From: Methanohalophilus levihalophilus
GTDB lineage: Archaea; Halobacteriota; Methanosarcinia; Methanosarcinales; Methanosarcinaceae
Direction: 5' to 3'
DNA: 64,000 nucleotides
NCBI RefSeq assembly: GCF_017874375.1
Contig: NZ_JAGGLK010000003.1
Span: forward strand, 372,001-436,000
Shown here: piece after piece, positions 35,540 to 44,849 of the stretch
Numbering within the stretch: position 1 is the first letter of the stretch
Layout: every line of letters starts with the position of its first letter
Translations under genes and position numbers: made by a program
Notes under the pieces: model-generated
The model's input: the letters and a program-made list of their open reading frames with translations, nothing else
Databases searched by the model: none
Told to the model about the DNA's origin: nothing

Positions 35540-37552
35540 ATGCCTATTGGAGATTTTGCATTTCTGATCCCCGTATTACCAGCACTCGCCTTCGTATTGA
35601 CTTTCTTCCTTGGGAAGAAGTTGCCACAGGGCGGTGCAATTATCCCCATCGCAGCAATAGCAGCTTCATTTGTAATCTCCCTGATTATAACAATAAACCT
35701 GCTACAGAACCCCGAAGAGGTAGTGACACAATCCTACCAGTGGTTCTCTGCTTTCAATCTGGGTATTTTGATAGATCCGCTTGCAGCGGTCATGCTTACA
35801 ATGGTGACATTTGTCAGTCTGCTGATTCATATCTATTCAGTTGGTTACATGTCCCACGAACCTGCAAAGTCCAGGTACTTTGCAGAAACTGCACTGTTCA
35901 CAGCCTCAATGTTGAGTCTTATACTCTCTGACAACATTCTCCAGCTGTTCATAAGCTGGGAACTTGTGGGTCTGTGTTCATTCCTGCTAATCGGTTTCTG
36001 GTACCAGAAGCCAAGCGCAGCATCAGCAGCAAAGAAGGCATTCCTGACTACAAGAATTGGTGACGTGATGTTCCTTGCAGGTATTGTCCTGCTGACAACT
36101 GACCTTTTCAAAATTGTCAACGGCACCATTCCTGAGCAGCTTTACATGCTTCGCTTCGATACAATGTTCCACTACATCCCTGAACTGAACGCTATGAGTT
36201 CAACAATTCTTGGATTTGAGGTAAGTCACCTTACACTCATCACATTGTTGTTCTTCGGTGGTGCTGTGGGTAAATCCGGTCAGTTCCCGCTTCATGTGTG
36301 GCTTCCGGATGCAATGGAGGGTCCTACAACAGTTTCAGCACTTATTCACGCAGCAACCATGGTTACTGCCGGTGTATACCTTGTAGCACGTACCTTCCCA
36401 ATGTTTATCGCAGCTCCTGACTCCCTTATAGTAGTAGCTTATCTTGGTGCTTTCACAGCAATCTTTGCAGCTACAATGGGTGTTGTGATGAACGACATCA
36501 AGCGTGTGCTCGCTTATTCCACAGTCAGTCAGCTTGGTTACATGATGCTTGGTCTTGGTGTGGGTGCAGTCATAGGTGCAGAAGCAGTTGGTGTTTCAAT
36601 CTTCCACCTTGTCAGCCACGCTTTCTTCAAGGCACTCTTGTTCCTTTGTGCAGGCAGTGTAATTCACGCAGTCGGTACACATGACATGAGACAGCTCGGT
36701 GGTGTCGCTAAGGTAATGCCTATTACAGCAGCAACAATGGTTGCAGCATCCCTTGCTCTGGCAGGATTCGGTATTCCAAAGACAATTGTCGGTACAACCG
36801 GTTTCTTCAGTAAGGACCCGATAATTGAATTTGCTTACCTCTTCGGAGCAGAAGGCGGAAGCTGGTTACCATACATCTTTGCAATCATCGCTGCCCTGTT
36901 GACATCTTTCTATATCTTCAGGCTGATATTCATGACATTTGCAGGTGAACCACGTACTGATTACGGTGGACATGAATCACCAGCAACAATGACAGTGCCA
37001 CTGGCAATCCTGGGTATCTTTGCTCTCTTCTTCGGAGCAATCTCAGCAAAAACCTTTACCCACTTTGTAAGTGAAACATTCCACAACAATTTCGTACACG
37101 TGGATATTCACGCGCTGGCGGAACTGGGTAACTACCACATTGCCGCAGAGCACGGTCATGAACCACTTCTGATTATATGGATGCCTATCATTGTCGCAAC
37201 CATTGGTCTGGTACTTGCTTATCTCATATACTACCAGAGAGCAATTGACGTGAGCAGATTCGTAACACGTGAAAACCCGTTGTACAAATTGCTTTACAAC
37301 AGGTACTACCAGAACGAAATTCTCACCGAATTCTTCGCAGTAAAGATAGTTTATGAGAGCATTTCAATGGCAACCTACTATCTGGACCGTGGATTCGACT
37401 GGATAGTCAAACTGCTCAGTGACATAGTCTTTGAAGCAGGTGAGGCGTTCAGGCAGGTACAAACTGGAAATATACGTCACTACGCCACAGCCGTAGTGCT
37501 GGGAGTAAGTCTCCTGGTTGTGCTTGTTAAGCTCGTCATGGAGGTAATCTAA
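35540..37552 (+). CDS. fpoL: F420H2 dehydrogenase subunit FpoL (NuoL-like antiporter)
   Basis: Proton-pumping antiporter-like subunit of 670 residues with about 15 helices. Conserved motifs include FISWELVGLCSFLLIGFW near 140, LPDAMEGPTTVSALIHAATMV near 255, and KRVLAYSTVSQLGYMMLGLG near 325. The GFFSKDPI region is near 420 and the C-terminal lateral helix with RYYQNEILTEFF near 590. The chosen start is the ATG at 35540, three codons after an in-frame GTG at 35531; GAGGTG precedes it. Confidence 0.95.
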   Translation: MPIGDFAFLIPVLPALAFVLTFFLGKKLPQGGAIIPIAAIAASFVISLIITINLLQNPEEVVTQSYQWFSAFNLGILIDPLAAVMLTMVTFVSLLIHIYSVGYMSHEPAKSRYFAETALFTASMLSLILSDNILQLFISWELVGLCSFLLIGFWYQKPSAASAAKKAFLTTRIGDVMFLAGIVLLTTDLFKIVNGTIPEQLYMLRFDTMFHYIPELNAMSSTILGFEVSHLTLITLLFFGGAVGKSGQFPLHVWLPDAMEGPTTVSALIHAATMVTAGVYLVARTFPMFIAAPDSLIVVAYLGAFTAIFAATMGVVMNDIKRVLAYSTVSQLGYMMLGLGVGAVIGAEAVGVSIFHLVSHAFFKALLFLCAGSVIHAVGTHDMRQLGGVAKVMPITAATMVAASLALAGFGIPKTIVGTTGFFSKDPIIEFAYLFGAEGGSWLPYIFAIIAALLTSFYIFRLIFMTFAGEPRTDYGGHESPATMTVPLAILGIFALFFGAISAKTFTHFVSETFHNNFVHVDIHALAELGNYHIAAEHGHEPLLIIWMPIIVATIGLVLAYLIYYQRAIDVSRFVTRENPLYKLLYNRYYQNEILTEFFAVKIVYESISMATYYLDRGFDWIVKLLSDIVFEAGEAFRQVQTGNIRHYATAVVLGVSLLVVLVKLVMEVI

Positions 37553-39039
37553 TGTTGCCGTTACTTTCACTATTGATTTTGATTCCCCTGATATTCTCAG
37601 GAATCACTTTCTTCACAAAGAACAGGGAACAGGCCCGTGTAATAGCCCTTGCAGGCTCACTGATTACACTGATCCTGACTCTCTACACGTACTTCGTATT
37701 TGACAGCAGCACAGCTGCAATGCAGTTTGAGGAAATGAGCAACTGGATTCCATCCCTTGGTATCAGCTACCATGTTGGTGTGGATGGTATTGCCATGCCT
37801 CTCATATTGCTCAACGCAATTGTCATTCCATTACTTCTGATCTTCACATGGGATGACGTAAGATCCGCACCTAACAGGTTCTACGGACTTATCCTTGCTA
37901 TGCAGGGTGCTGTCATTGGTGTGTTCGTATCCCTGGATTTCTTCCTCTTCTACATATTCTGGGAGCTTACACTCGTGCCTCTCTTCTTCATGGTAAACAT
38001 ATGGGGAGGTCCCAACAAAGCAAGTGCTTCGATGAAATTCTTCATCTACACTCACGTTGCATCCCTTGTGATGCTGCTCGGTATATTCGGCCTCTACTTT
38101 GGTGCATGGTTCCAGAATGGCGTTCCAAACATGGATATGCTTTATCTGCTCAACCAGTTCCCAATGATTGAGGGCGGAATGGTCAAGGATGGAATTTTCC
38201 TTGCATTGCTGTTTGGTTTCATCGTCAAGATGCCTTCAGTTCCATTCCACTCCTGGTTGCCGGATGCTTATGTTGAAGCACCAATTGCAGGAAGTGTACT
38301 CTTCATCCTGTTGAAGATTGCAGGTTACGGAATGTTCCGTGTGATCCTTCCAATCCTTCCGGACACATCCAACCCGACTCTGATGATTACCATTCTTGGT
38401 TTCCTCGGTGCAGTCAGTATCCTTTACGGTGCGCTGGTAGCACTTTCACAGCAGGATCTCAAGAGGATGATTGCCTATTCCAGTATCAGCCACATGGGAT
38501 TTGTTTCCCTTGGTTGTGCAGGATTTGTTGCATATTCCATCTCCGGTGCAATGTTCCAGCAGTTCTCCCACGGACTTATCATGGCTCTCATGTTCATGTC
38601 AGTAGGAGTAATCAAGACTGCAACCGGTACAAGGATTATCAATGAGCTCGGAGGACTTGCAAGCAAGATGCCTAAACTGACCGTAATCATGATGCTTACA
38701 TTCATGGCATCACTTGGATTGCCGGGTCTTACAGGATTCGTTGCTGAAGTCAACGTACTGGCTTTCAGTTATGCAAGTGTCCCGACATACGTTATTGTCG
38801 CACTTGTTGCCATAGTAATCACTGCAGCCTACCACCTGTGGGCAATGCAGAGGGCAATGTTTGGTGTCTATAACGAGAAACTTGGAGAGGTAAATGATAT
38901 TGCCATGTACCAGCTGGTTCCAATGGCAATCATTGCTCTACTTGTCCTTTACTTCGGATTGAACCCCAATCCGGTGTTTGAGATGATGTTAACGAACTCG
39001 AATCAAATTGCCAGCCTTATGGCTGTTCTGGGGGTGTAA
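37552..39039 (+). CDS. fpoM: F420H2 dehydrogenase subunit FpoM (NuoM-like antiporter)
   Basis: A 495-residue antiporter-like subunit. Motifs include FYIFWELTLVPLFFMVNIWG near 130, KMPSVPFHSWLPDAYVEAPI near 228, and KRMIAYSSISHMGFVSLGCA near 304. The start overlaps the fpoL stop by one base (TAATG). Confidence 0.95.
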   Translation: MLPLLSLLILIPLIFSGITFFTKNREQARVIALAGSLITLILTLYTYFVFDSSTAAMQFEEMSNWIPSLGISYHVGVDGIAMPLILLNAIVIPLLLIFTWDDVRSAPNRFYGLILAMQGAVIGVFVSLDFFLFYIFWELTLVPLFFMVNIWGGPNKASASMKFFIYTHVASLVMLLGIFGLYFGAWFQNGVPNMDMLYLLNQFPMIEGGMVKDGIFLALLFGFIVKMPSVPFHSWLPDAYVEAPIAGSVLFILLKIAGYGMFRVILPILPDTSNPTLMITILGFLGAVSILYGALVALSQQDLKRMIAYSSISHMGFVSLGCAGFVAYSISGAMFQQFSHGLIMALMFMSVGVIKTATGTRIINELGGLASKMPKLTVIMMLTFMASLGLPGLTGFVAEVNVLAFSYASVPTYVIVALVAIVITAAYHLWAMQRAMFGVYNEKLGEVNDIAMYQLVPMAIIALLVLYFGLNPNPVFEMMLTNSNQIASLMAVLGV

Positions 39040-39042
39040 TAG

Positions 39043-40494
39043 ATGTCAGATTTGATGTTAATTGCACCTGAAATGATCATAGGAATTACCGGCCTTGTTT
39101 TGCTCATAGCCGGTCTCTTCATGGGTCCTACTTCCAAGAATGTTCTTGGCTACCTTGCGGTGGCAGGTTGTTTAGGGGCTCTTGTCCTGACCCTTGTAAG
39201 CTTTGGAGCAACAGGTTCCCTGCTTGCAGAGGCTCTGGTTGTTGATGCACTGTCCCAGTTCTTCAAGTTGGTATTCCTTGCAGTTGCCCTGATTGTCTGT
39301 ATTGCATCTGTAAAATACACAGAAGGCAATGACAACGCAGAAGTCTTCTTTACCCTCGTACTCTTCGGTACGCTTGGTATGATGTTCGTAGCATCTGCAA
39401 ACGATCTCCTTACACTATATGTCTCATTCGAACTTGCCAGTCTATCTACCTATGCACTGGCAGGATTTGAAAAGAAGAACGCAAGATCCGTGGAAGGCGC
39501 AATGAAGTACATCCTTATGGGTGCTCTCTCATCTGCTCTGCTGTTGCTTGGTATCTCCTTCGTTTACGGAGCAACCGCTACAACATCAATCCCCGGAATT
39601 GCCGAAAACATTGATGTATTACTCAACAGCGGCATTGGAATTCTTGCCATCGTACTGCTGATTGCAGGATTTGGTTTCAAGATTGCTCTTGTTCCATTCC
39701 ACATGTGGGCACCTGACACATACCAGGGTGCACCATCAGTTGTATCAGCACTTCTGGCAGCCGGTTCCAAGAAGATGGGTATCATCGCTGCATTCAAGGT
39801 TTTCATTGTAGCTTTGATAGCACTTCAGGCTGACTGGAGAATGGCTTTTGCAGCCCTTGCAGTAATTACAATGACCTATGGTAACATTGTAGCCCTGTCC
39901 CAGACAAGTGTCAAACGTATGCTTGCATACTCTTCACTTGCACAGGCGGGATACATTTCCATGGCACTTGTGGTCCTGACCCCAATGGCTCTTACAGGTG
40001 GTATCCTTTACACCCTTGCACACGGTTTCATGAAAGGAGGTGCTTTCATTGCTGTGGCTGCTGTTGTGTACATGGTTATGACAAAGAACAAGGATTCCGA
40101 AGTTCCGGATCACCTTGACAGCTTCAAGGGTCTTGGAAAGACAATGCCGATTACTGCATTCTGTCTGATGATATTCCTGCTCGCTCTTGCAGGTATACCA
40201 CCAACAGCAGGTTTCATGAGCAAGTTTGTCCTCTTCTCTTCCACAATTGAAGCAGGACTCGTCTGGCTCGCAGTAATTGCAATTCTCAACAGTGCAATTT
40301 CATTGTACTACTACGCCAGGGTTGTCAAGTACATGTACTTCATGCCAGCTGAAAGCGGAGAAAGGTTCCCTGAACCTGCTCCATACGTGCTAGCAATCAT
40401 TGTTGCTCTTGCAGGAGTACTCGCAATTGGCTTCTGGCCGGAACCATTCGTAAACATGGCTATGCAGGCAGCGGAGGTCCTGCTGCCACTCTAA
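39043..40494 (+). CDS. fpoN: F420H2 dehydrogenase subunit FpoN (NuoN-like antiporter)
   Basis: A 483-residue antiporter-like subunit. Motifs include LYVSFELASLSTYALAGFEK near 125, VPFHMWAPDTYQGAPSVVSA near 220, and KRMLAYSSLAQAGYISMALV near 290. Gap to fpoM is three bases. Confidence 0.95.
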   Translation: MSDLMLIAPEMIIGITGLVLLIAGLFMGPTSKNVLGYLAVAGCLGALVLTLVSFGATGSLLAEALVVDALSQFFKLVFLAVALIVCIASVKYTEGNDNAEVFFTLVLFGTLGMMFVASANDLLTLYVSFELASLSTYALAGFEKKNARSVEGAMKYILMGALSSALLLLGISFVYGATATTSIPGIAENIDVLLNSGIGILAIVLLIAGFGFKIALVPFHMWAPDTYQGAPSVVSALLAAGSKKMGIIAAFKVFIVALIALQADWRMAFAALAVITMTYGNIVALSQTSVKRMLAYSSLAQAGYISMALVVLTPMALTGGILYTLAHGFMKGGAFIAVAAVVYMVMTKNKDSEVPDHLDSFKGLGKTMPITAFCLMIFLLALAGIPPTAGFMSKFVLFSSTIEAGLVWLAVIAILNSAISLYYYARVVKYMYFMPAESGERFPEPAPYVLAIIVALAGVLAIGFWPEPFVNMAMQAAEVLLPL

Positions 40495-40507
40495 GGAGGT
40501 ATAAGAT

Positions 40508-40879
40508 ATGGCAGATTGTGACCTATGTGGAGTATCCATTCCAACCGTATGTCCTGTAAAGGTGTTCGAACCAAAATTCGAACACTCTTACCCTGTAGGC
40601 AAATGGAAAGGACTTTGTGAACGCTGTCTGGATTCCTCAAAAGCTGTATATGATAAACATGCACAGGAATCCGAGGAAACCGTTTGCATGTTGCCTGGAG
40701 ACTCTTTCGGAACCTGTGACCTTTGCGGCAGCGCTGCCCAGTTGTACGGGGTAGATGTCGAGATTCCTTCCTTTACAAAGGTCTATGAAAAAGAAACAAA
40801 GCGTCTCTGCAGGAAATGCCTTGAAGGTTCCAACGAAGCACATGCTAAAAAGCACGAGTGCTTCGGAGAACACCACTAA
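40508..40879 (+). CDS. fpoO: F420H2 dehydrogenase subunit FpoO
   Basis: A 123-residue cytoplasmic protein with four CxxC pairs: CDLC and CERC in the first half, CDLC and CRKC in the second. The halves look like a duplication (CDLCG... each). In Methanosarcina FpoO is the last gene of the operon and is thought to carry iron-sulfur or zinc sites; its exact role is not known. AAGGAGGT precedes the ATG. Confidence 0.9.
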   Translation: MADCDLCGVSIPTVCPVKVFEPKFEHSYPVGKWKGLCERCLDSSKAVYDKHAQESEETVCMLPGDSFGTCDLCGSAAQLYGVDVEIPSFTKVYEKETKRLCRKCLEGSNEAHAKKHECFGEHH

Positions 40880-40888
40880 TTCTTTTTC

Positions 40889-40905
40889 GGGGGAATTTTT
40901 CCCCC
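40889..40905 (+). terminator. Terminator after the fpo operon
   Basis: GGGGGAA pairs with TTCCCCC around TTT and is followed by a T-rich run (TTTTCTCTTTTTTT), the strongest intrinsic-terminator-like element in the window. Confidence 0.7.
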
Positions 40906-41013
40906 ACGTTTTCTCTTTTTTTATATTTTTGGCGTTTCCTCTCACGTTCTACTTTCAATTATGTTTCAATTTTTTAAGATGGTCACCAATTTATTTGTAA
41001 AATCACAGTGTTG

Positions 41014-41048
41014 TTTATATATAGTTAGCTTTAACTGATCTCTATCAG
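41014..41048 (+). promoter_or_regulatory. Promoter of the small exported protein
   Basis: TTTATATATAG is the TATA box. CTGAT-CTCT-ATCAG (41035-41048) is an inverted repeat over the expected start site, a possible operator. Confidence 0.45.
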
Positions 41049-41064
41049 ACTTAGAGGTGATAGC

Positions 41065-41265
41065 ATGAAAATTTCAATTCTATCTATATTGATCGCCCTT
41101 TTCGTGATTACAATGTCAATTGGATGCACTGTTGCCGATGCTACAGGAGATGAAAACTACAATTGGAATGGAGAAGACACAACGGGTGTCGGTTGGGATG
41201 AATCTAATATTCCTGAAGATGGAATGGCACGCGAAACTCCACAGACAAGAAACAAAGATCGTTGA
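41065..41265 (+). CDS. Small exported, possibly lipid-anchored protein
   Basis: A 66-residue protein with a hydrophobic N-terminus (residues 4-20) and the cysteine motif SIGC at about residue 18-21, which resembles a lipobox. The rest is acidic (GDENYNWNGEDTTGVGWDE) and soluble. GAGGTGAT lies before the ATG. It lies just downstream of the fpo terminator with its own promoter. Function unknown. Confidence 0.7.
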   Translation: MKISILSILIALFVITMSIGCTVADATGDENYNWNGEDTTGVGWDESNIPEDGMARETPQTRNKDR

Positions 41266-41332
41266 TTTTTGGATTTTACGCGTTTACTTTTTTCTAAATC
41301 CCGGACATTATTCTCTCAGGGTTTTGCATATT

Positions 41333-42271
41333 TCAGCGTGCAATCATAAGCAACGCCACAAGAATGGAAAACCGAACAACCATGCTCATCCCGGTTGAGA
41401 GGGCAACGATTTTTGAACCAAGCTTAGGTCCGAAAAGAGCGACATAGCGGGGAAGTATTGTACGGAATGCAAATAACGGGAGCATGAACATACTTCCCAG
41501 CATCAGCACTATCATGGCTTGAAGGTAAGTGATGCTTCCTTCTCCAATCATGGGTCCCAGCAGGGATACGCCAAGAATAGGGCTTGCCACGTATGTTGTA
41601 AGGGGCACGATGCTCTCTGGTGGGATACCGAATATCTCTGCAAGTGGCAGGACACTGAATACTTCGAATGCTCCCTGTTCCCGGAGGTAGAAAACCAGGG
41701 TTGTCATTGTAAGGTAGATAGTTGCAATTTTAGTAAACAGCTTTTTTTCCCTGTGGAAGGTGTTATGCAGGGCTTTTCTTAATGGTGGTTTTTCAATAGC
41801 AGCTTCTTCTGTAGGGGTGCACTTTCCATCCTCAAACCAGATCTTGCTCAATATGATTACAACTGAAATCTTGATGATGGCTGTGAGAATGAATACGCCC
41901 ACGTAGAACCCGCCTACGATAAACCCCAGTGCCGGAAGAATGATCGGGATCTGGTATGTCAGGATTTCTCGGATGTACGCCGGGGTACTGTTGAGGATTG
42001 CACAAAGCATGGCCTGTTTGTCGCTGATGCAGTTGTTGTCCCTAACCTTCACAACCATACTGTTTGCAGCAAAAGTTGACCCAAGGGACACGACAAATGC
42101 AGAACCGCACTCTTCCGGAAGGTTTGTGTGATTGATAAGGGGTTTTGTCAGCCCTGTAAGTTTTTGCATCAGCCCTAACTCTATGAGTAATCCGGTTCCG
42201 AATAGGCCTAAGAATATCATGAACAGAATAGGGAGTGCAAAATCCAGCACCCTTATCAGCAGGTCCAGCAT
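41333..42271 (-). CDS. Gate-domain (nucleoside recognition-like) membrane protein
   Basis: A 312-residue membrane protein with about eight helices in two halves, each with a short re-entrant-like motif (SLGSTFAANSMVVKVRDNN near 68-86 and TYVASPILGVSLLGPMIGEG near 228-247). The pattern resembles nucleoside recognition (Gate) domain proteins related to spore maturation SpmA/SpmB and nucleoside transporters. Substrate unknown. It appears monocistronic. Confidence 0.75.
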   Translation of the reverse strand: MLDLLIRVLDFALPILFMIFLGLFGTGLLIELGLMQKLTGLTKPLINHTNLPEECGSAFVVSLGSTFAANSMVVKVRDNNCISDKQAMLCAILNSTPAYIREILTYQIPIILPALGFIVGGFYVGVFILTAIIKISVVIILSKIWFEDGKCTPTEEAAIEKPPLRKALHNTFHREKKLFTKIATIYLTMTTLVFYLREQGAFEVFSVLPLAEIFGIPPESIVPLTTYVASPILGVSLLGPMIGEGSITYLQAMIVLMLGSMFMLPLFAFRTILPRYVALFGPKLGSKIVALSTGMSMVVRFSILVALLMIAR

Positions 42272-42385
42272 GATCCAATAGAGGTTAACACTTATAGATT
42301 AATTTATTTATCAAATTTGAGCATTGAATATCGAAAAAACCAAAAGTTTGATATGAGTAGCAACACATTTGTCTCTGGTGACTAA

Positions 42386-42568
42386 ATGAAAAAGGAATTG
42401 GTAGATATCCTTGCATGTCCTGTATGTAAAGGGGATCTTGTCCTCAACATACAAAAAGAAGAAAATAATGAGGTCGTGGAAGGTACACTCTACTGCGGAA
42501 AGTGTGATGAATACTATCCGATAAACGGAGGCATCCCCAATTTGCTTCCTCCTGACATAAGAGATTAA
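42386..42568 (+). CDS. Trm112-like small zinc protein
   Basis: A 60-residue protein with LVDILACPVCKGDLVLN and LYCGKCDEYYPINGGIPNLLPPDIRD, the exact pattern of Trm112/YcaR-like proteins (four cysteines plus a GIPxLLP end). In archaea Trm112 activates several methyltransferases for tRNA, rRNA and translation factors. GGTGAC precedes the ATG. It is 12 bp upstream of the next gene and probably co-transcribed. Confidence 0.85.
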   Translation: MKKELVDILACPVCKGDLVLNIQKEENNEVVEGTLYCGKCDEYYPINGGIPNLLPPDIRD

Positions 42569-42580
42569 GGAGTGCAAAAC

Positions 42581-43237
42581 TTGCAGCAGATACACATTAA
42601 TCGTCTTGGTGTCAATTCCATAGAGTTTGAAACCCCTGTTCTTGATGTTCCCCTCTCCCCGGGTGGAGAGCATAGTTTTGAGCTGGTAATTATCAACTAC
42701 GGCTCACCAACCCATGTTAACCTTTCAGTGGACCCTGATCTGGAAGAATATGTGACTTTTCTCGATGACAACCCCTATGTAACCCATGAAGAATATGTGC
42801 CGGTAGTAGTTCGTATCCCCTATGATGGTAAGATGTTCAACTCTGGCAATGTTTTTGTCATGGTAGGCTACGGTTCGAAAAAAGACAGTTTTACCATTAA
42901 CATCGGCAATGAAAACCCCAAAATGGGTGTGAGCAGGGCAGAGTTTGATGAACCAGTTTCTGAGCCACCATCTTATGTAGCATCCAGATCGAATACAGGT
43001 CAGCCAATTTCAGAACTAATGGGGAAATCATTTCAGGCCATTGACATGCGAAAACTCACTGTTGTAATGGCCGCAATTGTCGCTTTAATTGCAGCCTATC
43101 TCTTTGTAAGTTCAATACCTTCCATTTTAGGGGAAAATGGTATATCCTTTGGATTTTATCCGTCTGTATTCTTAGCTATAATTTTTACCGTTGCTGCAGT
43201 TTATTTGTTTGTCCGTTTGCCATTTATTAGAAGATGA
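42581..43237 (+). CDS. Archaeal membrane-anchored beta-domain protein of unknown function
   Basis: A 218-residue protein. The N-terminal 110 residues form a beta-sandwich-like domain, with a run through GGEHSFELVIINYGSPTHVN. A linker and two C-terminal transmembrane helices (about 158-180 and 190-212) follow, and the end is basic. The best start is TTG at 42581, eight bases after AAGGAG; GTG at 42572 overlaps that site. It resembles archaeal DUF7524-type proteins, but I am not certain of that. Confidence 0.72.
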   Translation: MQQIHINRLGVNSIEFETPVLDVPLSPGGEHSFELVIINYGSPTHVNLSVDPDLEEYVTFLDDNPYVTHEEYVPVVVRIPYDGKMFNSGNVFVMVGYGSKKDSFTINIGNENPKMGVSRAEFDEPVSEPPSYVASRSNTGQPISELMGKSFQAIDMRKLTVVMAAIVALIAAYLFVSSIPSILGENGISFGFYPSVFLAIIFTVAAVYLFVRLPFIRR

Positions 43238-43253
43238 AAAATGAGGTTATGGA

Positions 43254-44843
43254 ATGAAATACATTATAGTTACTGGCGGTGTGATGAGTGGTTTAGGAAA
43301 AGGCATTACCACGGCATCCGTGGGAAGAAACCTCAAAAACCGCGGTCACAATGTAACCGCTATTAAGATTGACCCCTACATCAACATTGATGCAGGCACA
43401 ATGAGTCCCTTCCAGCATGGAGAGGTCTATGTCCTGAAAGACGGTGGGGAAGTTGATCTTGATCTTGGCAATTACGAGCGTTTTCTTGATACCGAACTTA
43501 CAAGGGACCATAACCTCACAACCGGAAAAATCTACCAGTCTGTAATTTCCAAGGAAAGGCGTGGTGAATATCTTGGAAAGACTGTGCAGATAATTCCTCA
43601 TATTACCAACGAAATCAAGGATCGTATCAGGAAAGTTTCCGCCAAAAGCGGTGCTGATATCTGTTTAATCGAAGTGGGCGGTACTGTTGGTGACATCGAA
43701 AGCATGCCATTCCTCGAGGCAGTAAGGCAAATGCATCGTGAAGAGGCAGAAGAGGACATTGCATTCATCCATGTAACTCTTGTAACCCTTGATGCCCAGA
43801 AGGATCAGAAAACCAAGCCAACACAACATTCGGTTAAGGAGTTGAGAGAGCTTGGTCTATATCCGGATGTGATTGTGGCAAGATGCAAGGAGCCTTTGCT
43901 GGATGACACACGTTCAAAGATCTCCCTTTTCTGTGATGTTCCTGTGGAAGCTGTAATCAGTGCTCATGATTCTGATGATATTTATGAAGTGCCTCTCTTA
44001 ATGGAAAATCAGGGTCTTACCGAGTACCTGATGTCAAAACTCAACCTTTCAACCACTTCAATGGATGATTCCTGGGAAAAAATGGTTGATAGAATGCACA
44101 CTGCAAAAACTGAAATCAAGGTGGCAGTGGTTGGAAAGTACACGCATCTTGAAGATTCTTATATTAGCATAAGTGAATCCCTCAAGCATGCAGCAATTGA
44201 ATGCGGTTGTTGTTTGAAAGCGGATTGGGTCAATTCCGAGAAATTTGATGAAGATCCCAATGCTGTGAAAATGCTGGATGACTACGATGGTCTTCTAATA
44301 CCCGGAGGCTTTGGCGAAAGGGGAGTTGAGGGAAAAATCCTTGCAATTCGTTATGCAAGGGAAAACAACATTCCTTTCCTTGGCTTATGCCTCGGGATGC
44401 AGCTTTCAGTAGTGGAATTTGCAAGAGATGTTGTGGGACTGGATGGTGCAAACAGCACGGAGTTTGATGAAAATACGCCTTATCCTGTAATTGACATCCT
44501 TCCAGAGCAGGAAGATGTCGTGGATATGGGTGCTACCATGCGCCTTGGTGATTATGAAGCAGTCCTGCGTGAAGGTTCTCTGGCAGAGAAGATTTACGGT
44601 TCCTTGAGCATTGTTGAAAGGCACAGGCACAGGTATGAAGTCAATCCTAATTTCGTAGAAAGGATTGAAAATAAGGGAATGATTTTTTCAGGCAAGAACA
44701 AGAACAGGATGGAAATCATAGAGATTCCGGAACACCGTTTCTTCTTTGCATCACAGTTCCATCCGGAATTCAGATCTAGGCCGGGAAATCCTTCACCACC
44801 CTTTAAGGCATTTATGGATTCCATGCGGGAAGGGAAGGAATAA
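43254..44843 (+). CDS. pyrG: CTP synthase
   Basis: Makes CTP from UTP with glutamine. The 529-residue protein has the amidoligase domain ([22 protein letters not shown], then [21 protein letters not shown] near 38-58). The glutaminase domain starts at about 290, with the oxyanion region [11 protein letters not shown] near 352 and the nucleophile in [16 protein letters not shown] near 376-391. The C-terminal HPEF near 505 completes the triad. GAGGT precedes the ATG. Confidence 0.97.
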   Translation: MKYIIVTGGVMSGLGKGITTASVGRNLKNRGHNVTAIKIDPYINIDAGTMSPFQHGEVYVLKDGGEVDLDLGNYERFLDTELTRDHNLTTGKIYQSVISKERRGEYLGKTVQIIPHITNEIKDRIRKVSAKSGADICLIEVGGTVGDIESMPFLEAVRQMHREEAEEDIAFIHVTLVTLDAQKDQKTKPTQHSVKELRELGLYPDVIVARCKEPLLDDTRSKISLFCDVPVEAVISAHDSDDIYEVPLLMENQGLTEYLMSKLNLSTTSMDDSWEKMVDRMHTAKTEIKVAVVGKYTHLEDSYISISESLKHAAIECGCCLKADWVNSEKFDEDPNAVKMLDDYDGLLIPGGFGERGVEGKILAIRYARENNIPFLGLCLGMQLSVVEFARDVVGLDGANSTEFDENTPYPVIDILPEQEDVVDMGATMRLGDYEAVLREGSLAEKIYGSLSIVERHRHRYEVNPNFVERIENKGMIFSGKNKNRMEIIEIPEHRFFFASQFHPEFRSRPGNPSPPFKAFMDSMREGKE

Positions 44844-44849
44844 TTTCCT

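Noticed and set aside
40880-41064. A small ORF after fpoO
   Set aside because: The sequence is a terminator hairpin and T-rich run followed by a promoter; the frame has no ribosome binding site.
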